Shown here piece by piece: positions 26,927-34,383 of a DNA stretch of 64,000 bases. The stretch comes from JALCLA01 sp965653565 (GTDB lineage Bacteria > Pseudomonadota > Gammaproteobacteria > Xanthomonadales > Xanthomonadaceae), in NCBI GenBank assembly GCA_965653565.1, contig CBFHAI010000019.1, positions 10,773 through 74,772 on the forward strand, given 5' to 3'. The notes under the pieces were generated by a model. That model searched no databases. It was given only the letters and a program-made list of their open reading frames with translations, and had not been told where the DNA came from. How positions within the stretch are numbered: position 1 is the stretch's first letter; each line of letters begins with the position of its first letter. Both the position numbers and the translations under genes were made by a program.

Positions 26927-29314
26927 TCAGCGATACCGCGCCCAGAGCAGCTGCGCCTGGTTGGTCGGATCCATCGACGGCGTTTCGTCGGGCTTGAACT
27001 CGCCGACCGGGTCGAAATGCAGGTTCAGCGTGTTGCCCAGGCGGCCCGAGGCTCCGGTATCCACACCTTGGGCGGCTCCGGTGACGTAGCCGCTGATGGT
27101 CGTAGCACCGCTTGTGGCGACTTCATTGCCCGCCATGACACTGCCATCGACTCGCGCAGCGCCCGAGAACGCGATGTTACCGCCGCTGAACGTGTTGTCG
27201 GGCGCGAAACTGCCCGCAACCAGCGAAACGTTGCCGATCTTGTTGTAGACCAGTCCTTCCTGACCTGCGGTCTTGTTGCACAGATTGGTCGGATACAGGT
27301 CCTCCAGCGCGGGCGATTCGATGGCGTCGCTGCCGGTGGCGGGCGGAATGTCGGCGTTGTCGCAAAGCAGGTCATACCCCGCATAATTCGGCGCCATGAT
27401 GTGATTGTCTGCCGTTACCGAGATATTGCCCGTGGCGATGAACGCGTTGACGTACCCGCGCTTTGTCACATTCAAGCTGCCGCTGAACCACACGACACCA
27501 CGCGCCATGGTCTGCGCGTTGTCGGCGCCGAGGGTCCAGAGCGGCAAGGTGGGCGGCGTGGTATTGGGATCGCCGGGGGTGTAGTCGAAGCAACTCTCGT
27601 TGACATCATCGATGTTCTGGCAGATGCGCGCGACCGGGTCGCTGCATTTGTTCTGGCCGCCATCACCGCCCGTGTCGGATGTCATGTCCTGCGGCTTGCA
27701 CAAATGATCCGGAATCTTTGCGTTGGCATCGTTCGGGTGAACGACGAAACCGAGCGTGTAAACGCCGTCCTGCACCCCGTTCATGCTCCTGACGGTGATC
27801 TTCGGCGTGCCGTCGGCATTGCGTTCGAACACCAGGTTGGCGACACCTTTCAGTGCATTGGCATCCACCCGCGGCGGATCGAGGGCGTAGTCCGTCACGT
27901 TCTCGATGTCGACCAACGGCATGGCGGCGTCGCTGTAGTCGCAGGGGGCCGTGCCTTGCGTTACATCGGTGAGCACCGCATCCCAGCTTCGATCTGTGGG
28001 CGTCACGGCGGTGTACCTGAGCGTTCTTCCATACCGGCCCACGACTACGTCGTCGCGAGCAAAGGACGGGCTCTGGTTTTTGTCCGCCCAGTTCTTGTGC
28101 GGGATGATCAGATCCCTTTGTGCGCAGTACCTCCTGATCTGAAGGTTCGAGGCCGCGCCGAAATCGTGCGTGATATCGATGCGCGAAACGAACTCGCCGA
28201 TGTTCTCTCGCGACCTCAGGTCGATGCTTTCCCGGACGCGCAGACTTTGTTCGCCTCGGTAGTCGCCGGGACGATCGGCACCGTGATAGCGCAGTGTCTT
28301 GTTGCCATAAAGCTCTCTGACACCGCCGCCACAGGAGTACCACAACACCTCCTTTTCGACCTTCGCGAGCCGGATGTAGGTATTGTCCTTGCCGCTGCAC
28401 GGATAGCCCGGCGGCACCCCTGCGATCAACTGGCCTCCGGCTTCGACGTGATCGGCAGACGAGGTTTCGAAGATGATGTCTTTGTTCGAGCGCAACAGAC
28501 CGTGCTGGGTGCCGTTGACGCCATTGGTCTGGTTGCCGTTGCCCTTCACCGTGATGTTCTCTTTGGACAGCACGGATTCGGTGGTCGTGTTCTGGGTGAG
28601 GGTTACCTTGCCGTTGGCATGGATGTTCTTCACGCCGACCGCGCTGTTGATCGTCACCTCGCCGGTGGTATTGATGTTCTCCACGCCGCTGAGGCTGACG
28701 TTGGTGATGGTCACGTCGCCCACCACGTTGATGTTCGCGTGTTCGCTGCCGTGGAAATTGATGTCCCCGGTGATGTTCACGTCGCGGAAGAAGTTCAGCG
28801 GCCCGGGTTCGCCAGCCGGCGTGCCGACCGGCTCGGGCAGGATCATGTTGTAGACGACTTCGACCGGCGAGTTGGCCGTCACCGCGCCGGTGCCGGCGCT
28901 GCCGTTGATCCGCGCGGTGATGCGATAGTTCTTGTCCGTCGCATCGGAGGGCACCAGTTTTGCGACGCCCGTGATCTCCACTTCTACGTTGCTCACCACC
29001 TCGCCCGTCGCATCGTCGGTCAGCGTGAGCGCCATGGGCGAGCCGGCGGTCGGCGGGGTGGCGAGCCACGCCAGGACCGTCTCGCGATGGACCACGTCCA
29101 GATAGCGGCGTACCGTTTCTGCCGCATTGAAAGCGGTGGCTTGCGCGGGCGTCTGCGCATGCACGGCCAGCGTGCGCTCCTGCGCGCTGCTGGCTGCGCG
29201 GAATACGCCGACCACAGTCACGACCAGCGCCAGTCCCACCAGCACGATGAGCAGGATGGTAGCGATGCCGCGCTGCCGCTTCGGCGAGACGCGACGCGTA
29301 TGTTGGCGAGTCAT
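26927..29314 (-). CDS. giant PilX-like minor pilin with large putative adhesin region
   Basis: A 795-residue protein with a type IV pilin-like N-terminus: a short basic leader ending QRG (residue 16), then IATILLIVLVGLALVVTVVG. A prepilin peptidase would cut after G16. Position +5 is Leu rather than the usual Glu. Ordinary PilX proteins are about 200 residues. Here about 600 extra residues follow, including a region of regularly spaced short N/T/V-rich strands (about 170-275; INTTGEVTINSAVG type) that resembles a beta-helix and a later Cys-bearing region. The gene order (pilE, fimT, pilV, pilW, this gene) places it at the PilX position. It may be a pilus-tip adhesin that replaces the separate PilY1, which is absent. 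Confidence 0.75.
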   Translation of the reverse strand: MTRQHTRRVSPKRQRGIATILLIVLVGLALVVTVVGVFRAASSAQERTLAVHAQTPAQATAFNAAETVRRYLDVVHRETVLAWLATPPTAGSPMALTLTDDATGEVVSNVEVEITGVAKLVPSDATDKNYRITARINGSAGTGAVTANSPVEVVYNMILPEPVGTPAGEPGPLNFFRDVNITGDINFHGSEHANINVVGDVTITNVSLSGVENINTTGEVTINSAVGVKNIHANGKVTLTQNTTTESVLSKENITVKGNGNQTNGVNGTQHGLLRSNKDIIFETSSADHVEAGGQLIAGVPPGYPCSGKDNTYIRLAKVEKEVLWYSCGGGVRELYGNKTLRYHGADRPGDYRGEQSLRVRESIDLRSRENIGEFVSRIDITHDFGAASNLQIRRYCAQRDLIIPHKNWADKNQSPSFARDDVVVGRYGRTLRYTAVTPTDRSWDAVLTDVTQGTAPCDYSDAAMPLVDIENVTDYALDPPRVDANALKGVANLVFERNADGTPKITVRSMNGVQDGVYTLGFVVHPNDANAKIPDHLCKPQDMTSDTGGDGGQNKCSDPVARICQNIDDVNESCFDYTPGDPNTTPPTLPLWTLGADNAQTMARGVVWFSGSLNVTKRGYVNAFIATGNISVTADNHIMAPNYAGYDLLCDNADIPPATGSDAIESPALEDLYPTNLCNKTAGQEGLVYNKIGNVSLVAGSFAPDNTFSGGNIAFSGAARVDGSVMAGNEVATSGATTISGYVTGAAQGVDTGASGRLGNTLNLHFDPVGEFKPDETPSMDPTNQAQLLWARYR

Positions 29315-29342
29315 TGGAACGTCTCCTGCAGGATGGGATGGA

Positions 29343-29975
29343 TCAGGGATTGGTGAGGCAATACGAGAAAATCGTGACGTCGGGATCGGGCGCGGTGTCT
29401 TCCATCACCACCAGGGTGCGCAAGACAGCGGTACTGGCGATTCCGAAAGGACCGCAGCTCTGATTGGTGGCCAGGCGGAAACGCGCGGTCGACAGGTTGT
29501 AGTTGCGTTTCTCATCGGCATCGGGCGGCTCGAACAGCACCGCATCCGAGGCGAGCAGTTGTCGTTCGTCGACGTCCCAGTCCGGATGGTTCTGCGCCGT
29601 GGTGCAAGCGACGGGCGTGAGTCGATAGATGCCGTCAGCCGCCGTGCCGATCACCAGCTGCAAGCCGGAACACAGGAACGTCGCGTCGCCGACGGCATCG
29701 CGATAGCGCCACACGATGCGGCGATCGCTCGTGTCGACGAAAACATTGGTGCCTTCGGCGGGATTCATGCCGAAGCCGGCTTGCTGCAATTCGATCTGCG
29801 CGGCCAGCAAGGCCGACGCGGCCTGCCCGTCGCGCACCGCCGAGCGCTGCGCCCCCATCGAAACCGACACCGTGGCGCGGTAGGCGACCAACATCGCGCC
29901 GGCCGTCAGCACCGCAAGCAGCAAGCCCACCAGCGTACTGACCAGACTGCTGCCGGACTGGCGCGAGGGATTCAT
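29343..29975 (-). CDS. PilW-like minor pilin
   Basis: A 210-residue protein with the leader MNPSRQSG followed by SSLVSTLVGLLLAVLTAGAML, a type III-like prepilin N-terminus, and a C-terminal domain with four cysteines. Position +5 is Ser, not Glu, unusual among pilins that enter the fibre. The ATG (29973-29975) overlaps the stop of the PilV-like gene (ATGA). Minor pilins PilW/PilX/PilV/FimT prime pilus assembly; the identity here rests on gene order and N-terminus, as sequence similarity in this family is low. Confidence 0.72.
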   Translation of the reverse strand: MNPSRQSGSSLVSTLVGLLLAVLTAGAMLVAYRATVSVSMGAQRSAVRDGQAASALLAAQIELQQAGFGMNPAEGTNVFVDTSDRRIVWRYRDAVGDATFLCSGLQLVIGTAADGIYRLTPVACTTAQNHPDWDVDERQLLASDAVLFEPPDADEKRNYNLSTARFRLATNQSCGPFGIASTAVLRTLVVMEDTAPDPDVTIFSYCLTNP

Positions 29976-30415
29976 TGCCTGGTGCCCACGACGACGTCCA
30001 CCGCGGCCGCCGCCACGCCCAGATTGCTCACCGGCATGCGAACCGCCACCGACCGCACACCGTCGACGGTGACGGTGTTGGGTGTCGTGCCGCCGGCCTT
30101 GACTCCCGGTTCCACGGTGATCGATGGGATGGCGTCGCAGGCATCGACGGTCAGATTCGCCGAAAGATCCTGGTGCAACATGACCACGTTGTTGGTCGAG
30201 CCGCACAGGCCTTCGCCGCGATCGTTCAAAAGTTGACGCATCTGCGCAACCGACACGCTCTGCGCCCGCAACTCGTGCTGACCCACCGAGATTCGCGCCG
30301 CGATCTGCATCGTCCCGGCGCCGACCACGGTCATGATCGCGGCCCCGATCAGCGATTCGAGCAGCATGTCGCCACGCTGTCGGCGCGGCGGCCGTTTCTC
30401 AGAGAATTTCGACAT
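29972..30415 (-). CDS. PilV-like minor pilin
   Basis: A 147-residue prepilin: leader ending RRQRG, then DMLLESLIGAAIMTVVGAG, with Glu at +5 as required for efficient assembly. The small C-terminal domain carries two cysteines (GLCGS, VDACD). It overlaps fimT upstream by 17 bases and pilW downstream by 4 bases, consistent with one operon. The family is named by position in the minor pilin cluster. Confidence 0.75.
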   Translation of the reverse strand: MSKFSEKRPPRRQRGDMLLESLIGAAIMTVVGAGTMQIAARISVGQHELRAQSVSVAQMRQLLNDRGEGLCGSTNNVVMLHQDLSANLTVDACDAIPSITVEPGVKAGGTTPNTVTVDGVRSVAVRMPVSNLGVAAAAVDVVVGTRQ

Positions 30416-30881
30416 TGAGGTCCTCCCGGTTGGCGATCGTCACGGCAAGCCGGCTGGCGGCCTGATCGCAACCCGCCTCTGCTATCGCGACGCCACGGCT
30501 GTCGTAGGCATTGCAAGTGAAAGCGTTCGACGTACCCTGCAGTCGCAGGCTCACGGAAGCGGGCAATTGCGCGCTCCAGATCACGGCGTCGTCCGCCGCG
30601 TTTTCGACCGTCAGCAGACCGGCGCTGAATCTCAGCCGCGCCACCGACTCGCCCCACGTGCGCGGCTCGGTGCCGCCATTGCGCAAGGCCCAGCCTTTGG
30701 CGCGTCCAACGGCGTCCACCAGATCGCCGCGTGCCTGCAGTTGGCGGGCACTGTCCATCCACGCCATCGAGAACGGCACGGCGAGCAGCATCAGCATCAT
30801 CGAGATCGCAAGCGACACCATCAGCTCGATGAGGGTGAAGCCGCGCCCCTGCTCGGCACGGAACAATGGCTTGTTCACCAT
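30399..30881 (-). CDS. fimT: GspH/FimT-like minor pilin
   Basis: A 160-residue prepilin with leader MVNKPLFRAEQGRG and the classic FTLIELMVSLAISMMLMLLA helix (Glu at +5). The C-terminal beta domain has the GspH/FimT layout, with two cysteines (FTCNAY and EAGCDQ). FimT-type minor pilins in Lysobacterales can bind DNA during natural transformation; that activity is not shown for this copy. It overlaps the pilE-like gene by 7 bases. Confidence 0.8.
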   Translation of the reverse strand: MVNKPLFRAEQGRGFTLIELMVSLAISMMLMLLAVPFSMAWMDSARQLQARGDLVDAVGRAKGWALRNGGTEPRTWGESVARLRFSAGLLTVENAADDAVIWSAQLPASVSLRLQGTSNAFTCNAYDSRGVAIAEAGCDQAASRLAVTIANREDLNVEIL

Positions 30882-31327
30882 GTCGTGGCCCCTCCCATCA
30901 CGGGGTTGCAGCCGTCCGTCATTTCTTTCACGTTCGCGCTACTGAGCGAGAGCTCGCAGCCCGACAGCCGCGCGTCGCCGAGCCACACCGCCTCGACGAT
31001 GTAGCTGTTCGGGATGCCCGGGGCGACCGGATCGGGCGTGTACTTGTAGTTGAAGTCCGCCCCCTGCGCAGGGCTCCACCCCGGAAATTCGGCGATCACT
31101 TCCGCCGTTAGATCCGCCGCCGTGCCGTTGTAGGCGAGCTGGCGTTGCAAGAAGTTTTCCGCGTTCATCGACAGCGCCGCGAGATCGGCCTGCGCGGCGC
31201 GCACCTTGCTGCGCAGTACGTAATCGCGATAGGCGGGAATCGCCATCGCCAGCAGGATGCCGAGGATGGCGATCACCACCATCAACTCGATCAGCGTGAA
31301 TCCGCCATAGCGTCTTCGACTTTTCAT
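30875..31327 (-). CDS. pilE: PilE-like type IV (minor) pilin
   Basis: A 150-residue prepilin with the leader MKSRRRYGG, then FTLIELMVVIAILGILLAMA (Glu at +5) and YRDYVLRSKV, as in PilE/PilA. A C-terminal disulfide-type loop (SGCELS to DGCNP) completes the fold. It is the first gene of the minor pilin run. In Xanthomonas and Pseudomonas the equivalent gene lies at the end of the pilVWXY1E cluster; here it leads. Start ATG at 31325-31327 follows GGGGGCAAC, a weak ribosome-binding site. Confidence 0.85.
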   Translation of the reverse strand: MKSRRRYGGFTLIELMVVIAILGILLAMAIPAYRDYVLRSKVRAAQADLAALSMNAENFLQRQLAYNGTAADLTAEVIAEFPGWSPAQGADFNYKYTPDPVAPGIPNSYIVEAVWLGDARLSGCELSLSSANVKEMTDGCNPVMGGATTW

Positions 31328-31770
31328 GTGTTGCCCCCGGTTGAATCGTTCCTGACTGAGCAGGTGAAACGAGTGTCCTGCGCCGACCTGCTTCCCCGTG
31401 TGACGCTCCTCTCAGAGCACCGGCCGGTCGTGTCGTTCGCGCAATAAATGCAAACTTGCCGCGAGCGTATTTTTTATTCGCCACATTCGCTCAGCGCGGG
31501 AGCAACGTTCCCACGAGCGAGCAAATTTTGTGTCCCGCAAACTTCCTATCAGTTCGTGGGCGCGCTACTAACGCAGTGGCGCGCTGTGACGTATCACGAG
31601 GTCGCGCGGTTTCGTGGAGCAGGAGCGGGACACAGAGTTCGCCAAAAGAGAGCGGAGGGGCGTCGAGGACGACGCGGGAATCGGGAGTCGGGAATCGGGA
31701 GAAGAGCAATGCCCGCAGATTGCCGGCCTTTCTCCCGATTCCCGATTCCCGATTCCCGACTCCCGACGAC
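31328..31770. other. 443-bp intergenic region upstream of the pilin run
   Basis: No gene is seen. It holds an AT-rich segment (about 31438-31500) expected to contain the pilE promoter, including the motif GTTTGCATTTATTGCGCG on the minus strand at 31438-31455. A large inverted repeat lies at 31676-31767. The left part beyond 31560 is again high in G+C. Confidence 0.6.
31676..31767. repeat. inverted array of a GGGAATC-type heptamer repeat
   Basis: The left arm (31676-31702) contains GGGAATC/GGGAGTC units in direct tandem; the right arm (31731-31767) contains five units of the complementary GATTCCC/GACTCCC type. A 28-base loop separates them, so the transcript or single strand can form a long imperfect hairpin. 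Such GGGAATCGGGAATC strings are common between genes in Lysobacterales. It starts just before the stop codon of the small gene at 31771. Confidence 0.75.
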
Positions 31771-32076
31771 CTACATCGATGCCGCAGCCGGATGCAGCGC
31801 AACCGTTTCGCGCCCGGCAGGAGCCACAGCAGCGGCGGGCTGCGCGGCTTCGCGGTTGGCCTGCGAGAGTTGCGCCGAACGCACCACCACGCGGGCGGCT
31901 TCGATCGGCGAGAGCGACCCTTTCTGCACCAGGATCGCGAGCAGCGTGGCGATGATGTCGGCGTCGTCCGCGGGACTGGCGCGCAGACGTTCGGACAGAC
32001 CTTGCGCCAGCCGGCCGCGCTGGGCGTCGAGCAGCAGGGCGCGCGCGAGTTCCTGTTCGTTCTGATCGTGACTCAT
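31771..32076 (-). CDS. small hypothetical protein coupled to AraC regulator
   Basis: A 101-residue frame whose ATG overlaps the stop of the AraC gene (ATGA), which supports it being real. The sequence is helical and charged at the start (NEQELARALLLDAQRGRLAQ), with an Ala-rich C-terminus and no signal peptide or known motif. Function is unknown; coupling suggests a partner or modulator of the regulator. Confidence 0.6.
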   Translation of the reverse strand: MSHDQNEQELARALLLDAQRGRLAQGLSERLRASPADDADIIATLLAILVQKGSLSPIEAARVVVRSAQLSQANREAAQPAAAVAPAGRETVALHPAAASM

Positions 32077-33005
32077 GCGACGGCTCCTTCGGATGGTTCG
32101 CTGTAGACGGATGCAGCTTCATCGCGCATCGCGACTGCTGCCTGCTGATTGCGCAATGCGGTGGCGCTCACGCCGAAATGCTGGCGGAAGGCGCGCGCGA
32201 AAATCGCGAGACTCGTATAGCCGACCTGCGCCATGACCTCGGTCACCGGCAGGCGGGTTCCGACGATCAGCTGGTGCGCGCGCCGCATGCGTTGCCGGGC
32301 GCGGAACTGATGCGGCGATTCGCCAAATACATGATGGAACAGCCGCACGAAATGCGAGTTCGACAAGCGCGCCACCTGCGCGCAGCGCGTCACTTCGGCT
32401 TCCGAATCGCGTGCCGCCAGCATGGCGCGGGCGCGCGACAGACGCACGAAGACATCGCGGCGCCGCTCGGCGCTGCGGCCCGGACAACGTTCGATCGCGG
32501 CGTCGTAAACCTGCTGCGCGCGCAGCACCGCGCTGATCCAGAACTGTGCCGGATGGGCGCCATCGAGTCGCCGTGTGCCGGCGTGTCGAAGCGACTGCGC
32601 GAGCCGTTGCAACAGCAGCGCGATTTCGCTGCCCGGCTCGTGCACGATCGGCAACAGACGGGCACCGTCGTCACTGCCGGGCAACGAGCGCGGCGCCGCG
32701 TCGGGCCACAGGCACAGCAGATCCGCCTGCCCCACCAGTTCGCAGCGCAGCGTCGCCGGTGTGCGGCCGTCGCTGGCGTAGACGCAACCCGGCTCGAGCG
32801 TCACCGCGTGATCGGGCGCCTGCAGCACGACATCGCCGGCGATCACCAGCGCCAGCAGCGGGCGTCCGTGGATGTCCGGCAAGGTGCCGTTGAGCGACAC
32901 CCAGCGGATGCGATGCTCGGGCTCGCCGAAGCCGCGCACCAACCGCGACAACGACGGACGCAGCGACGGCGCACCGTTCGACTTGGCTTTCAGCTGGGCA
33001 TTCAA
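32073..33005 (-). CDS. AraC family transcriptional regulator
   Basis: A 310-residue regulator: an N-terminal cupin-like sensor domain (about 30-130) and two C-terminal helix-turn-helix motifs (about 210-305), the first LSNSHFVRLFHHVFGESPHQF and the second VAMQVGYTS-like (VTEVMAQVGYTSLAIFARAF). Both DNA-binding helices are complete. No enzyme or transport genes adjoin it, so the regulon is not evident; the minor pilin cluster downstream on the same strand is a possible target. Confidence 0.88.
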   Translation of the reverse strand: MNAQLKAKSNGAPSLRPSLSRLVRGFGEPEHRIRWVSLNGTLPDIHGRPLLALVIAGDVVLQAPDHAVTLEPGCVYASDGRTPATLRCELVGQADLLCLWPDAAPRSLPGSDDGARLLPIVHEPGSEIALLLQRLAQSLRHAGTRRLDGAHPAQFWISAVLRAQQVYDAAIERCPGRSAERRRDVFVRLSRARAMLAARDSEAEVTRCAQVARLSNSHFVRLFHHVFGESPHQFRARQRMRRAHQLIVGTRLPVTEVMAQVGYTSLAIFARAFRQHFGVSATALRNQQAAVAMRDEAASVYSEPSEGAVA

Positions 33006-33331
33006 CGGCAGAACTCCGGCACGCTATCTCTATCCGGCGCGCAGGATTGTCCGTTCGGGGACATTTCGTCCCGACGAAGTTCCAACGAAACCTCGACGAA
33101 CGCACATTTGTCGCACTTTCCGGCCGTCCGGCATCAAACTTCGACAAGGCGGTGCGGCCGAACAATCCAAATATCCGTCGGCGATAAACCGACGCTTGCG
33201 AAAACCGAAAATCTTGATGAATCCGGGATTCTTTGAATATTTTAGACCGCTGTCACGCTGTGACGCGCATGGTCGCAATGAGACGCGACTGACGCGATGA
33301 AGGCCGACATGCCGCAGCACGTCACTTTCAG
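33006..33331. other. 326-bp AT-richer intergenic region upstream of araC-type gene
   Basis: No gene. The stretch from about 33160 to 33250 is the most AT-rich in the neighbourhood and should hold the AraC-gene promoter on the minus strand. A short hairpin (CGTCGG at 33176-33181 with CCGACG at 33189-33194) lies within it and could be an operator half-site pair. Confidence 0.5.
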
Positions 33332-33901
33332 TCAACCGATCAGCATCGCCGCGAAGGCGAGAAGCACCAATGCCAGCAACAACGGCAGCCACTCGCGCAC
33401 GACATCGATCGAACGCGGCAGATCGTTCGATGTCGGCAGCGACAACAGGGAAATCACACTGCTCGGCAGATCGATCGACGCTGCTGTCGGCAGCGTCATC
33501 GCAAGCGCCTGTGCATCGTTGTCGGAAGGCGCGTCGCAATCATCGGCAACCAGCGGACCCACCGCAGCCACCAGCACGTAACCCACGCGCGGCACGGTGC
33601 GGATGTAGCGCGAGGCGCGCGCGTCGTCGCCGAAGGCCTTGCGCAGTTGCACGATCGCGTTGGTCACCACGTCTTCGGTCGGGAACTCGCCGCGCCAGAC
33701 TTCCGCCAGCAGGCGCTCTTTCGACGCCGACTGTCCGGCCATGAAGAGCAGCACCTCGAGCACGGCCGCCGCCTTCGGCGCCAGGCGCGTGCAACGATCG
33801 CCGTCGTGTACTTCGTTGAGCGACAGATCGACGCGACAGTCGCCGACTTTCAGGCGGCGCGACTTGCGCAGCAGACGATCGAGTTCGTTGTGCGTTCCCA
33901 T
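33332..33901 (-). CDS. tail-anchored winged-helix (CadC/ToxR-type) regulator
   Basis: A 189-residue protein. The OmpR/PhoB-type winged helix occupies about residues 17-113 (LSLNEVHDGDRCTRLAPK, LLAEVWRGEFPTEDVV, YIRTVPRVGYVLV). A linker leads to a single hydrophobic helix at 171-188 that ends the protein one residue later. CadC/ToxR proteins have a periplasmic sensor after this helix; here nothing remains outside, so any signal must come from the membrane or a partner. The ATG at 33899-33901 is chosen because it directly precedes the conserved domain. Confidence 0.8.
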   Translation of the reverse strand: MGTHNELDRLLRKSRRLKVGDCRVDLSLNEVHDGDRCTRLAPKAAAVLEVLLFMAGQSASKERLLAEVWRGEFPTEDVVTNAIVQLRKAFGDDARASRYIRTVPRVGYVLVAAVGPLVADDCDAPSDNDAQALAMTLPTAASIDLPSSVISLLSLPTSNDLPRSIDVVREWLPLLLALVLLAFAAMLIG

Positions 33902-34383
33902 GCCGGCATCATCCTTGTCTTGCTCTTGGCGGTTCGGCGCGCCGCGCGCGCTGCAGGGCGGGGTCACTGCGTCCGTTGTGCGCTCCCCGCACGCGGACCG
34001 AACCACGCGTCGTCCCGCAACGCCGTCCTGCCATTGCAGCGACGCGGCGTTCCAGTCGGGACACAATCGAACCAGAACGCCGAGCGACGGCGATTCGTAT
34101 CAAGCGAACGCGGCGCACGTGCAGTGCGATGACGAAGTCGAGGTTCGCGCGATCGACAACAATCGTGACAATTGCTGCGCCGCTGCCCGCGGCGTGACAC
34201 GAATTCGAGAATTCGCGCGCAAGGCCCGATGGCGACGAGAACCGCGCGACTGCCGACGCCTTCGTTTCGATGATGAGCGCATCTTGTGCGCCGTGCTTGC
34301 ACCGCATGCGCGGGTGCGACGAACACTTCGCAACGACGGACGCGTTCGCGTCCGTGCGGTGTGCAGGCGAATGCCCGCACCGA
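33902..34383. other. 482-bp intergenic region upstream of the winged-helix gene
   Basis: No gene with a believable start or composition is seen. Several operator-like symmetries occur: CGAATTC-GA-GAATTCG at 34200-34215 is a perfect inverted repeat around two bases, and an AT-rich segment at about 34125-34180 repeats ACAATNGTGACAATT-like words. These are plausible binding sites for the winged-helix regulator itself. Confidence 0.5.

Noticed and set aside
27017..29356. Plus-strand open frame of 779 codons opposite the giant PilX-like gene
   Set aside because: Composition is that of an antisense frame and its start lies inside the opposite gene; the minus strand carries the pilin signal and fits the operon.
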